Shown here piece after piece: positions 1 through 7,452 of a DNA stretch of 64,000 bases. A program made the position numbers and the translations under genes. Positions within the stretch are counted from its first letter, which is position 1. Each line of letters opens with the position of its first letter. Source of the DNA: Frankia alni ACN14a (GTDB taxonomy: Bacteria; Actinomycetota; Actinomycetes; Frankiales; Frankiaceae). Under the pieces are notes generated by a model. That model saw only the letters and a program-made list of their open reading frames with translations. It had not been told where the DNA came from and made no database searches. The stretch is from NCBI RefSeq assembly GCF_000058485.1, contig NC_008278.1, forward strand, positions 5,264,962 to 5,328,961, written 5' to 3'.

Positions 1-1259
1 TCCGCCGCGATGCGGTCCATCTCGTAGCGGACGATGCCCTCGGCGGAGTCGGCCGGCGGGGCGGGCAGGATGACCTGGCCACCCGTCCGGCTCGGCAACA
101 GCACCACCGCCTTCGCCGGCGACGTCGTCACCCCCCGCTGGTTCTCCGCCCACACCTCGACGTCGACCTCGTTGCGGACCTCGGCCCCGTCAGGCCCGGG
201 CACCTGCCGCTTGTCCGTCACCCGCCCCTTCAACCACGTCGTGTCCCCCACGAAGTTGAACCGGCGGTGCTGCACCGACAGCTTCCACAGCCAGCCCTCG
301 TCGCCGATCCAGTCGGTCAGCAGATGGCACAGCCACGTCTCCCGCATGCCGCCGTAGTCGTAGGACGTCGGCAACCCCAACTCCTGCGCCCGCGCCGGCT
401 CCCAGTGCAACCGCTGCACCGTGTCGGGAACGTTCAGGGCGTTCGCCGGATACAGCCCCGGCGCCTTCGCCCGCACCCGGTACGCCAGCCGGAACGCACC
501 CGGCGGAGTGAGCTGCATCCCCCAGCCCAGGTGCCACACCACCACGTCCGTCGTCGTCAACGGACCCTTGACCTTCGTCGGCAACTCCTCGCCGACCACC
601 ACGTCCTCGAAGTACCGCGGCTGCCCACCCCGCCGCGACTCCGCCGCGTACAGGGCGTCGATCTGCGCCAACTGCTCCGCCGAGTACGGCTCCGGCAGAT
701 CGTGCTCCTTCTTCCGCTCCCGCGACGTGTGCCGCTCGGCGTTGATCCAGGTGCCGCGCTGCAGGCAGGTGGGCTCCCCGTGCTGGTTGGCGAAGATGAA
801 GTCGTGGGTGACGTGCGCGGTGCGCCCCCCGAAGGAGCTGGGCTTGGCCGCCACCCCGACCTGGGTACGCAGGCAGCGCGCCCGGTCACCGAGGGCGAAC
901 GGCCGCCACCACTCGAACTCCATCACCGCCTGGTAGGACCCCAGCCCCGCGAACGGGTCGCCCCTGAGCAGCGCCTTCGTCTCCGGATCCGGCCTGGGCG
1001 CCGCGTCCTCACCCATCGTGTACAGGAAGGTCGGCGGCGCGATGAGCGTCCCCCAGCGGGTGCCCTTGCCGTAGTCCGGATCGCAGTACAACGGGTTGTC
1101 GTCGCCGTAGCCGTAGGCGAAGTGCCGGGAGGCGTCCCAGGTCACCTCGTAGTTGTGCGGCGGGTTCGGCAGGGGCTGCGGAACCCCGATCCGCCTGCGC
1201 GACCGCTCGAAGGCCGCGTCCGTCAGGACACCGAAGCGCTCAGCACTCTCATCCACCAC
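1..1259 (-). CDS. MaoC-like / FAS1-type dehydratase, double hot-dog fold (3' end outside window)
   Basis: The frame is open from a GTG at 1259 (in-frame stop just upstream at 1260-1262) to the window edge, so about 419 residues are visible and the C-terminus is missing. Two hot-dog domains are likely: residues about 20-170 with a MaoC-like segment (HFAYGYGDDNPLY, then IAPPTFLY), and about 210-400 (YFEDVVVGEELP, then WHLGWGM). In classical MaoC hydratases the NP is followed by I/V/L-H; here it is NPLY, so the first domain may lack the usual histidine. Such proteins hydrate enoyl-CoAs in steroid, cholate or fatty-acid oxidation, often as heteromers. There is no Shine-Dalgarno. A TATAAC box lies just upstream on the coding strand, so translation may be leaderless. 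The second GTG at 1256 is an alternative start. The neighbouring fadE and ligase genes support a role in acyl-CoA degradation. Confidence 0.8.
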   Translation of the reverse strand, partial: MVDESAERFGVLTDAAFERSRRRIGVPQPLPNPPHNYEVTWDASRHFAYGYGDDNPLYCDPDYGKGTRWGTLIAPPTFLYTMGEDAAPRPDPETKALLRGDPFAGLGSYQAVMEFEWWRPFALGDRARCLRTQVGVAAKPSSFGGRTAHVTHDFIFANQHGEPTCLQRGTWINAERHTSRERKKEHDLPEPYSAEQLAQIDALYAAESRRGGQPRYFEDVVVGEELPTKVKGPLTTTDVVVWHLGWGMQLTPPGAFRLAYRVRAKAPGLYPANALNVPDTVQRLHWEPARAQELGLPTSYDYGGMRETWLCHLLTDWIGDEGWLWKLSVQHRRFNFVGDTTWLKGRVTDKRQVPGPDGAEVRNEVDVEVWAENQRGVTTSPAKAVVLLPSRTGGQVILPAPPADSAEGIVRYEMDRIAA

Positions 1260-1260
1260 C

Positions 1261-1279
1261 TAGTTATAACAGATAACTA
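1261..1279. promoter_or_regulatory. Perfect inverted repeat at the MaoC start, probable TetR-type operator
   Basis: TAGTTATAACAGATAACTA has 7-bp arms (TAGTTAT/ATAACTA) and a 5-nt spacer. It directly abuts the GTG start of the MaoC gene and contains the likely -10 sequence TATAAC on the minus strand. A regulator bound here would block the promoter. The arm length and AT-rich character suit a TetR-family dimer, but which regulator is unknown. Confidence 0.6.
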
Positions 1280-1618
1280 TGTCCTCATCCCGGCTCTCCA
1301 GGGAGAGCGCCAGGAGACGCCGGGGATGTCCCGTCCCTCCCGGCCGGCGCACCCTCCCGGCCGACACAGCCACCTGGAGCCCGGCCGTCCGCGGGGATAT
1401 GACTGCCCGGCATCACAGATCCCTTGTCGTAGGATCGATCAAGGCTTACTAAGTTACCTACGTTATGACGGTGCGCCGGCCGCTTGGATCACTCCCTCCG
1501 ATGGGCGTCCCCGCCGTGGCAGGCACGACCGGACGGGGAACGACCCCGCGCACCAGCGCCCGGTACCTCGCCAGCACCAGCACCAGCACCAGCACGGCCA
1601 TCGTCTCCAGGGGGATCT
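1280..1618. other. Intergenic region between the divergent MaoC and solute-binding protein genes
   Basis: No convincing gene is seen here. It holds the decamer TTACTAAGTT at 1446-1455, which recurs at 11950-11959 in another promoter region of this island, and four copies of the hexamer CCAGCA at 1571-1594. The promoter of the solute-binding protein gene should lie here; the AT-richer stretch 1440-1466 is the best candidate. Confidence 0.5.
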
Positions 1619-2836
1619 GTGTCTTCGTCTCGGAAGGGCCGCTTACGGTTGGCCGCCGGCATCCTCGGCCTGCTCGTGGTGGGCGCCGGGTGCTCGACGG
1701 CCAGCCCGCCGGACGCCGACGGATCCTGCACCTCCCCCGGAGTCACCAAAGACCAGATCAAGCTGGGATTCATCTACCCCGACACCGGAGTCGGGTCGAC
1801 GCTGTTCGCCTCGGCGAGGGCTGGCGTCGACGCCCGGCTGGGACTCGCGAACGCCGAGGGCGGGGTGAACGGCCGCCGCGTCACCTACGAGTGGCGCGAT
1901 GACGCGGCGGACCCGGACACGAACGCGCGGGTGGCGCGCGACCTCGTCGAGGACGCCGGAGTCTTCGGGTTGATCATGTCGTCCACGAACGTCTCGGGCA
2001 GCGCGAGGTACCTCAGCGACCGCGGCGTTCCCGTCACCGGTCTCGATGCGGAACCGGTGTGGTCGCAGTACCAGAACATGTTCTCCTTCGTCTATCCGAC
2101 CCAGTCCGCGGTCGACACGTTCGGCACCTACGTCCGCCAGAGCGGCGGCAGGAAGGCCGTCGTGCTCACGCAGCCGCTGTCCGGCGCCGTGACGAGCTTC
2201 GGCGACAAGGTCATCCGGAGCATGCGGGCCGCCGGCATCGAGGCGACCGGGCTCACCTACACCGCGGGTGTGGACGACGCCGCCGCCACCGGCCGCCGGC
2301 TCGCCGCCGAGGGCACCGACGTCCTGCTCAGCCTGCTCGACGCCCGCTCTCTCGCCGAGATTCTGGGCTCCATGCGGTCAGCCGGCGCGGCGCCGACGGC
2401 CACCCTGTCCTTCACCGGGTATGACACCGGCCTGCTGCGCCAGCTCGGCCCGGTGATGGCCGGGGTGTCGATACCGCTGTACTTCCTGCCGTTCGAGGCC
2501 GGCGGCCCACCGCTGGAGGAGTACCGCAACGCCGTGCGCCAGTACGCGCCCCAGCTGACCTCGCCCGACCAGGAGTTCGCGCTGCACTCCTACATCGAGA
2601 CCGACCTGTTCCTGCGCGGCCTGGCCGACGCCGGCGCCTGCCCGACCCGCGCGTCCTTCATCCACAGCCTGCACCGCGTCACGAACTACAACGCGCGCGG
2701 GCTGATCGCGCCGATCAGCATCGCCGACGACTTCGGCCGGCAGCAGATCTGCTACGCCTTCGTGCGGGCGAACGCCACGGCGACCGCCTTCGAAGTGACC
2801 CAGAAGCAACTCTGCGGAAGGATCCTGCCGGACTGA
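1619..2836 (+). CDS. Lipoprotein, ABC-type branched-chain amino-acid-like solute-binding protein (Peripla_BP_6)
   Basis: A 405-residue protein from GTG 1619, chosen because AGGGGGA lies just upstream and the sequence then opens with a clean signal peptide: basic SSSRKGRLR, a hydrophobic stretch and the lipobox LLVVGAGC with Cys25 as the lipidation site. A longer frame reaches upstream but would bury the signal under an Ala/Pro-rich extension. The mature protein shows the type I periplasmic-binding fold: IKLGFIYPDTGVG at the first strand, then NAEGGVNGRRV, typical of Leu/Ile/Val and aromatic-acid binding proteins. No permease or ATPase gene is adjacent, so it is an orphan receptor here. Its setting next to acyl-CoA catabolism suggests that it captures the carboxylic acid degraded by the island (inference). 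Confidence 0.8.
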   Translation: MSSSRKGRLRLAAGILGLLVVGAGCSTASPPDADGSCTSPGVTKDQIKLGFIYPDTGVGSTLFASARAGVDARLGLANAEGGVNGRRVTYEWRDDAADPDTNARVARDLVEDAGVFGLIMSSTNVSGSARYLSDRGVPVTGLDAEPVWSQYQNMFSFVYPTQSAVDTFGTYVRQSGGRKAVVLTQPLSGAVTSFGDKVIRSMRAAGIEATGLTYTAGVDDAAATGRRLAAEGTDVLLSLLDARSLAEILGSMRSAGAAPTATLSFTGYDTGLLRQLGPVMAGVSIPLYFLPFEAGGPPLEEYRNAVRQYAPQLTSPDQEFALHSYIETDLFLRGLADAGACPTRASFIHSLHRVTNYNARGLIAPISIADDFGRQQICYAFVRANATATAFEVTQKQLCGRILPD

Positions 2837-2874
2837 CCGCCGGAAGCCGGCGATCGCCCGCCCCGCTCACCCGC

Positions 2875-3168
2875 TCACCCGCGCAACGGCGCGACCGCGC
2901 CCATCGCCTCGTCGAGCAGCGCGGCAAGCGATGCGTGGCCGCCGGCGTCGCACCACGCGCTCTGGGCGGCGTTGAGGCAGGCCAGGGCGGCCGCGACGAC
3001 CGCGGCGGCCCGCCGCTCGACCCCGCTGACCCGCCGCTCGACCCCGCTGACCCGCTCGTCGGCCTCCGGTGGACCGGCCGGAGGCTCCGTCCCGGCCGAG
3101 GGAACGGGCCTCGCCGACAGATCAGACCGACCGACCGACCCGGCCGGCGCGTCCGCGCGGGTGAGCTG
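2875..3168 (-). pseudogene. Remnant of a TetR-family regulator (C-terminal end only)
   Basis: Read leftward, the frame ending at the stop 2875-2877 encodes AAAVVAAALACLNAAQSAW followed by a C-terminal segment with LAALLDEAMGAV, which looks like the last helices of an actinobacterial TetR ligand domain. Nothing upstream resembles the helix-turn-helix. The more distal part of the frame is low-complexity (Pro/Gly-rich) and carries a duplicated VSGVERR heptad from a 21-bp tandem repeat. The remnant points away from the truncated SDR at 3165, as in the common divergent TetR-SDR pair, and both have lost their 5' halves at the shared junction. It cannot encode a DNA-binding protein. Confidence 0.55.
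3011..3052. repeat. 21-bp exact tandem duplication inside the TetR remnant
   Basis: Positions 3011-3031 and 3032-3052 are identical. The unit length keeps the reading frame and duplicates the heptad VSGVERR in the remnant frame. Confidence 0.85.
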
Positions 3169-3836
3169 ATGCGCTGGACGTCACGGACCGGGCCGCCGTC
3201 GACGCCGCGGTCAAGGCGGCGATCGCGCACTTCGGGCGGCTCGACGTCGTCGTGAACAACGCGGGCTACGGACACTTCGGCGCGGTCGAGGAGCTCACCG
3301 AGAGCGACATCCGCGACCAGCTCGAGACGAACTTCTTCGGTGCTCTGTGGGTCACTCAGGCGGTGCTGCCGCAGCTGCGGTCGCAGGGCAGCGGGCACAT
3401 CATCCAGATCTCCACGATCGGCGGGATCGCCGCCTTCCCCTCGCTCGGCGCCTACCACGCGTCGAAGTGGGCGCTGGAGGGACTCAGCGAGGCCCTCGCC
3501 CAGGAGGTGGCCGACTTCGGGATCAAGGTGACCCTCGTCGAGCCGGGCGGTTTCAGCACCGACTGGGCCGGTTCCTCGGCGGTGCACTCGGCCCCGTCGC
3601 CCGCCTACGACAACCTGCGTAAGGCGATGGCCGAGCGGCGTGCCAACGCCGGGTCCGCGATCGGCGACCCGGCGGCGACCGGCGCGGCCCTACTGAAGAT
3701 CGTCAACGCCGAGAACCCGCCGCTGCGGGTGCTGTTCGGTATCCCGCCGACCCAGATCGTCAAGGCGGTCTACCAGCAGCGGCTGGCCACCTGGGCAGAG
3801 TGGGAGCAGGTCTCGATCGAGGCCCAGGGCAACTAG
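3165..3836 (+). pseudogene. Short-chain dehydrogenase/reductase lacking its cofactor-binding N-terminus
   Basis: The frame opens after a stop at 3162-3164 and matches the SDR family from LDVTDRAAVDAAV (3174 onward) to the end: NNAGYG, the catalytic serine region QISTIGG, the YxxxK motif in YHASKWALEGLSEAL and VEPGGFSTDW. The first 55-60 residues of a normal classical SDR, including the TGxxxGIG dinucleotide-binding loop and the first beta-alpha-beta unit, are absent. No start codon with a ribosome-binding site precedes the preserved part; internal GTG/ATG codons at 3249 and 3252 would remove still more of the fold. It is therefore a 5'-truncated gene. The rest is uninterrupted, which suggests a recent loss. 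Confidence 0.75.
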
Positions 3837-3894
3837 CGGGACGCCCCCGCGGCGACGTTCCCGGGCCGACGTCCCCGGGTCGACGTCCCCGGTG

Positions 3895-4956
3895 TCAGCC
3901 GGCGGTGGCGATCAGGTGCTCGCGGTGCTGGCGGGGCGTGCCGCGGACCAGCTCGTCCACCTTGACTCGGCGCAGGAACAGGTGCAGGTCGTGCTCCCAG
4001 GTGAAGCCCATGCCGCCGTGGAGCTGCAGCGCCGTGCTGGCCGCGCGGCTGGTCCCCTCGGCCACGGAGCCGGCGACCGCGACGGCGGTTGCGGCGGCGA
4101 CCAGATCGCCGCTGTCGAGCGCGCGGGCGGCGTCATGGGCGCACAGCCGCGCCGCCTCGATGTCGACGGCCATGGTCGCCGCATGGTGCTTGACCGCCTG
4201 GAACGAGCCGACCGGACGGCCGAACTGCTCACGTTCCTTGACGTACCCGACGGTCATGTCCAGCAGGCGACCGGCGGCGCCGACCGCGTCCAGGATGTGG
4301 ATGATCGCCAGGGCCTGGTCCAGGGCGTCGGCGACGTCCGCGCCGACCCGGGCCCAGTCACCCGCCGGGACGGTGACGCCGTGCAGGTCGACGGCGGCGA
4401 TGTCCCGGCTCAGGTCGAGGGTGGTGCGGGCGGTACGGGTGGCGTTCGCGGCGGGAACGAGCGCCAGGGCGCGGTCCCCGTCGACGGCGGCGCCGACCAG
4501 GAGCCACGCCGCGCCAAGGCCGCCGACGACGGCGGCCGCCCGGCCGGCGAGGGTGAGCGTGCCGTCGGATCCGGGCAGGCCGCTGATCGCGGCGTCGTCC
4601 GGCTCGGCCGTCGCCGGGACCGCGAGCGCCGCGCCCTCGGCCACCGCGTCGGCCACGGCCGCCCCGATGCCGATCTGGTCCAGCAGCCGGGCGACCAGGG
4701 CGGCCTGGCCGAGCGGCAGCGGCGAACCGGCGCGACCGAGTTCCTCCACGACGACCGCGAGATCGGCGAAGGTCCCCCCCTCCGCGGGCCGAAGCAGCGA
4801 GGTGAGTCCGAGTTCGGCGGCGGCGCGCACGTCGTCCGCGGAGTAGAGCGCCGCGAGCGCCGCGCCGTCGGCACGGGCCGCCGACAGATCGGTGCGTTTC
4901 GCGAGCCAGTCGCGGGCCGCCTCGGCCAGGCTTTCCTGTTCGTCGCTGAGAAGCAT
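3895..4956 (-). CDS. Acyl-CoA dehydrogenase family protein, small (beta-like) subunit
   Basis: A 353-residue ACAD homologue, shorter and more diverged than typical 380-400-residue enzymes. The C-terminal motif LQLHGGMGFTWEHDLHLFLRR and the segment YVKEREQFGRPVGSFQAVKHHAA are clear, while the central FAD/substrate region is Ala-rich and poorly conserved. This matches the partner subunit of heterotetrameric actinobacterial ACADs such as ChsE1/ChsE2 or FadE26/27, where one chain is catalytically degenerate. It is the last gene of a leftward operon (ligase, ACAD, large ACAD, this gene), about 100 bp after the larger ACAD, its probable partner. The ATG at 4956 has an AAGGA about 11 nt upstream. 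The substrate is not deducible. Confidence 0.85.
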   Translation of the reverse strand: MLLSDEQESLAEAARDWLAKRTDLSAARADGAALAALYSADDVRAAAELGLTSLLRPAEGGTFADLAVVVEELGRAGSPLPLGQAALVARLLDQIGIGAAVADAVAEGAALAVPATAEPDDAAISGLPGSDGTLTLAGRAAAVVGGLGAAWLLVGAAVDGDRALALVPAANATRTARTTLDLSRDIAAVDLHGVTVPAGDWARVGADVADALDQALAIIHILDAVGAAGRLLDMTVGYVKEREQFGRPVGSFQAVKHHAATMAVDIEAARLCAHDAARALDSGDLVAAATAVAVAGSVAEGTSRAASTALQLHGGMGFTWEHDLHLFLRRVKVDELVRGTPRQHREHLIATAG

Positions 4957-4997
4957 GTCGCCGGATCCTTCCCCCGACCGCAGCGGTCGGGCGCGCG

Positions 4998-5060
4998 GGT
5001 CGTCGGGCCAGCAGGTCGTCGGGCCAGCAGGTCGTCGGGCCAGCAGGTCGTTGGGCTAGC
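4998..5060. repeat. 16-bp tandem repeat, 3 exact copies plus a diverged fourth
   Basis: GGTCGTCGGGCCAGCA occurs at 4998-5013, 5014-5029 and 5030-5045, followed by a diverged copy at 5046-5060 that contains the TAG stop codon of the upstream ACAD gene. The array fills the spacer between the paired ACAD genes. Confidence 0.9.
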
Positions 5061-6243
5061 GGGGCAGGCCGAGGGCGCGTTCGGCGATGAGGTTGCGCAT
5101 GATCTCCGAGCTGCCGCCGGCGATCGTGTACGCGCGGGCGTAGAGATAGGCGTCCTGCCAGCGGCCGCCCTCGACCGCTTCGACGTCGCCCTCGGTGAGG
5201 ATGCCGCGCGCGCCGAGCAGGTCCACGGCGAACTCGTGTAGCCGCAGGTTGAGCTCGCTGAACCACAGCTTGCCCGCCGGGGCGTCGATCACCCGTTCCC
5301 GGCCGACCCGCCAGCGGGCGAACGAGGACTGCCCGAGCAGCGCACAGGCGCGGATCTCGGCGCGCAACGCCCCCAGGCGCTGGCGGATGTCGGCCAGCTC
5401 CAGCGCCGGCCGACCCTCGATCTCGATCTTCTGCGCGAGCGCGTGGAGGTCCTCCCAGGCGAGCTGGAGGTCGACGACCGCGGCGCTGACGCCGTTGCGC
5501 TCCTCGGCCAGCGACGCGTTCGCGACGATCCAGCCCTGCCCGGGCGTGCCGATCACGGCGGAGGCCGGGATGCGTGCCCCATCGAAGAACACCTCGTTGA
5601 AGTCGGAGGTGCCGGTGAGCTCGCGCAGCGGCCGGACGTCGATGCCCGGGGTGTCCATGTCGATCGCGAACGCGGTGATGCCCTTGTGCTTGGGCACGTC
5701 CGGGTTGGTGCGGGCGAGCAGATACCCGCGGTTGGCCCAGTGGCCGTTGGTGGTCCACACCTTCTGCCCGGTCACGACGTAGGAGTCGCCGTCGGCGACC
5801 GCGCGGGTCCGCATCCCGCCCAGGTCGCTGCCCGCATCGGGCTCGCTGAAAAGCTGGCACCACAGGTCTTCGTTGGAGCGGATGGCGGGCAGCAGCTTCG
5901 CCTTCTGCTCGTCGGTGCCGTAGCGGATCAGCGCGCTGGCGGCGAGCCCGTTCGCTCCGGAGTGCATGGGCGCGCGCGCCCGGGCGATCTCCTCGGAGAC
6001 GACGACGTCGCGGCGCGGGTCGTGCTCGGCCTCGCCACCGAACTCCACCGGCCAGTCAGCGCCCAGGTAGCCTGCCTCGAACAGCGCGGCAGTCCAGCGC
6101 CGCAGTTCCGCAAGCTCCTCGGCGGTCTCGGGGCTGCGCACCCCCGCCTTGGCCTGCCGCCCGGGCGCGTGGCCGGCGATGAACGCCCGCACCTGCGTCC
6201 GGAACTCACCGAGTTCGGTCCCCGAACCCCAGTCCACGCCCAT
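5056..6243 (-). CDS. Acyl-CoA dehydrogenase, large (alpha-like) subunit
   Basis: A 395-residue protein with the full ACAD layout: an N-terminal helical domain, the FAD-contact segments CQLFSEPDAGSDLGGMRT and GQKVWTTNGHWA, and a C-terminal domain ending YTIAGGSSEIMRNLIAERALGLPR. The GSSEIMRN...ERxLGLPR ending is typical of the FadE28/FadE29-like large subunits of heteromeric steroid ACADs. The ATG at 6243 is preceded by GGAGCAGGAG. It lies 66 bp downstream of another ACAD and directly upstream of the small subunit, with which it probably forms an alpha2beta2 enzyme introducing a double bond next to a CoA ester. Confidence 0.9.
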   Translation of the reverse strand: MGVDWGSGTELGEFRTQVRAFIAGHAPGRQAKAGVRSPETAEELAELRRWTAALFEAGYLGADWPVEFGGEAEHDPRRDVVVSEEIARARAPMHSGANGLAASALIRYGTDEQKAKLLPAIRSNEDLWCQLFSEPDAGSDLGGMRTRAVADGDSYVVTGQKVWTTNGHWANRGYLLARTNPDVPKHKGITAFAIDMDTPGIDVRPLRELTGTSDFNEVFFDGARIPASAVIGTPGQGWIVANASLAEERNGVSAAVVDLQLAWEDLHALAQKIEIEGRPALELADIRQRLGALRAEIRACALLGQSSFARWRVGRERVIDAPAGKLWFSELNLRLHEFAVDLLGARGILTEGDVEAVEGGRWQDAYLYARAYTIAGGSSEIMRNLIAERALGLPR

Positions 6244-6309
6244 GACTCCTGCTCCTACCCGAGGACGATGGTTGCGGCGGCAATCCGCCCGTGTGTCTGA
6301 GCCGAGCCG

Positions 6310-7452
6310 TCACACGCCCAGCGAACGACCGATGATCTCCTTCATGATCTCCGTCGTGCCGCCGTAGATGGTCTGAATGCGCGCATCCGTGAACGCCTTG
6401 GCGACGGGGTACTCCGTCATGTAGCCGTACCCCCCGTGCAGTTGCAGGCAGCGGTCGACGACCTTCTGCTGCAGCTCCGTGGCCCACCACTTCGCCTTGG
6501 AGGCGTCGACGGTGGTGAGCTTCTCCTCGAACGACGCCTTCAGGCAACGGTCGATGTACACCTGGGCGATGTCGATCTCGGTGGCGAGCTCGGCCAGCAG
6601 GAAGCGGCTGTGCTGGAAGCCGCCGATCGGCTGGCCGAAGGCGGTGCGGGTCTTCGTGTACTCCAGCGTGGAGTCGAACACCGCCCGGGCCCCGGCTACC
6701 GCCGAGATCGCGATCGACAGCCGCTCCTCGGGCAGGTTCTCCATCAGGTGGACGAAGCCGCCGCCCAGCCTGCCCAGCACGTTGCGGGCGGGCACCCGGA
6801 CGGCGTCGAAGAACAGCTCGGCGGTGTCCTGCGCGTGCAGGCCGATCTTGTCGAGATTGCGACCGCGGGAGAAACCGGGCATGTCCCGCTCCACGACGAG
6901 CAGGGAGATGCCCCGGCTGCCCGCCGCCGGGTCGGTCCGCGCCACGACGATGACGTAGTCGGAGTGGATCCCGTTCGTGATGAACGTCTTGGCGCCGGAG
7001 ACGAGCCAGTCGTCCCCGTCGCGCACCGCCTGTGTCCGGATTCCCTGCAGGTCGCTGCCGGCACCCGGCTCGGTCATCGCGATCGCCCAGATCGCCTCGC
7101 CGGAGGCGAAGCCGGGCAGCCAGCGCGCCTTCTGCTCGTCGTCGGGCAGCCGGCTCAGGTAGGAGCCGACGACGTCGTTGTGCAGCAGGAAACCCGGACC
7201 GGTGACGAACGCGGCCGCGAGCTCCTCGGCGACGACGGCGTTGAAGCGGAAGTCGCGGACCCCGCCGCCGCCGAACTCCTCGGCGACGTTGAACCCGATG
7301 ACGCCGTGCTTGGCGGCCTTGGCGAACACCGCGCGGTCGACGATCCCGTCGGCCTCCCACCCCGCGTGATACGGGGTGATCTCGCGGGCGACGAACTCCC
7401 GGACGACCTCCCGGAACTGCCGGTGCTCATACTCGAAGATCTCGCGTTCCAC
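6310..7452 (-). CDS. Acyl-CoA dehydrogenase, homomeric type
   Basis: A 380-residue protein of standard ACAD length. Motifs in order: FNVAEEFGGGG, IWAIAMTEPGAGSDLQGIRT (FAD/substrate contact), GAKTFITNGIHSD, AFGQPIGGFQHSRF, LQLHGGYGYMTEYPVAKAF, and the C-terminal IYGGTTEIMKEIIGRSLGV. This suits a self-sufficient homotetramer acting on medium or branched acyl-CoA, unlike the diverged pair downstream. The start is a GTG at 7452 with AAGGAG spaced correctly; its first 26 bases overlap the end of the upstream ligase gene, so the two are probably translationally coupled. It is the second gene of the leftward operon. Confidence 0.9.
   Translation of the reverse strand: MEREIFEYEHRQFREVVREFVAREITPYHAGWEADGIVDRAVFAKAAKHGVIGFNVAEEFGGGGVRDFRFNAVVAEELAAAFVTGPGFLLHNDVVGSYLSRLPDDEQKARWLPGFASGEAIWAIAMTEPGAGSDLQGIRTQAVRDGDDWLVSGAKTFITNGIHSDYVIVVARTDPAAGSRGISLLVVERDMPGFSRGRNLDKIGLHAQDTAELFFDAVRVPARNVLGRLGGGFVHLMENLPEERLSIAISAVAGARAVFDSTLEYTKTRTAFGQPIGGFQHSRFLLAELATEIDIAQVYIDRCLKASFEEKLTTVDASKAKWWATELQQKVVDRCLQLHGGYGYMTEYPVAKAFTDARIQTIYGGTTEIMKEIIGRSLGV

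Noticed and set aside
267-1868. Long plus-strand frame of 533 codons opposite the MaoC gene.
   Set aside because: Its product is Arg/Pro-rich with no family features, while the opposite strand encodes a clear double hot-dog protein; it is a mirror frame typical of GC-rich DNA.
2715-3587. Minus-strand frame opposite the SDR fragment.
   Set aside because: The plus-strand SDR motifs are unambiguous; only the separate minus frame ending at 2875 has TetR-like residues.
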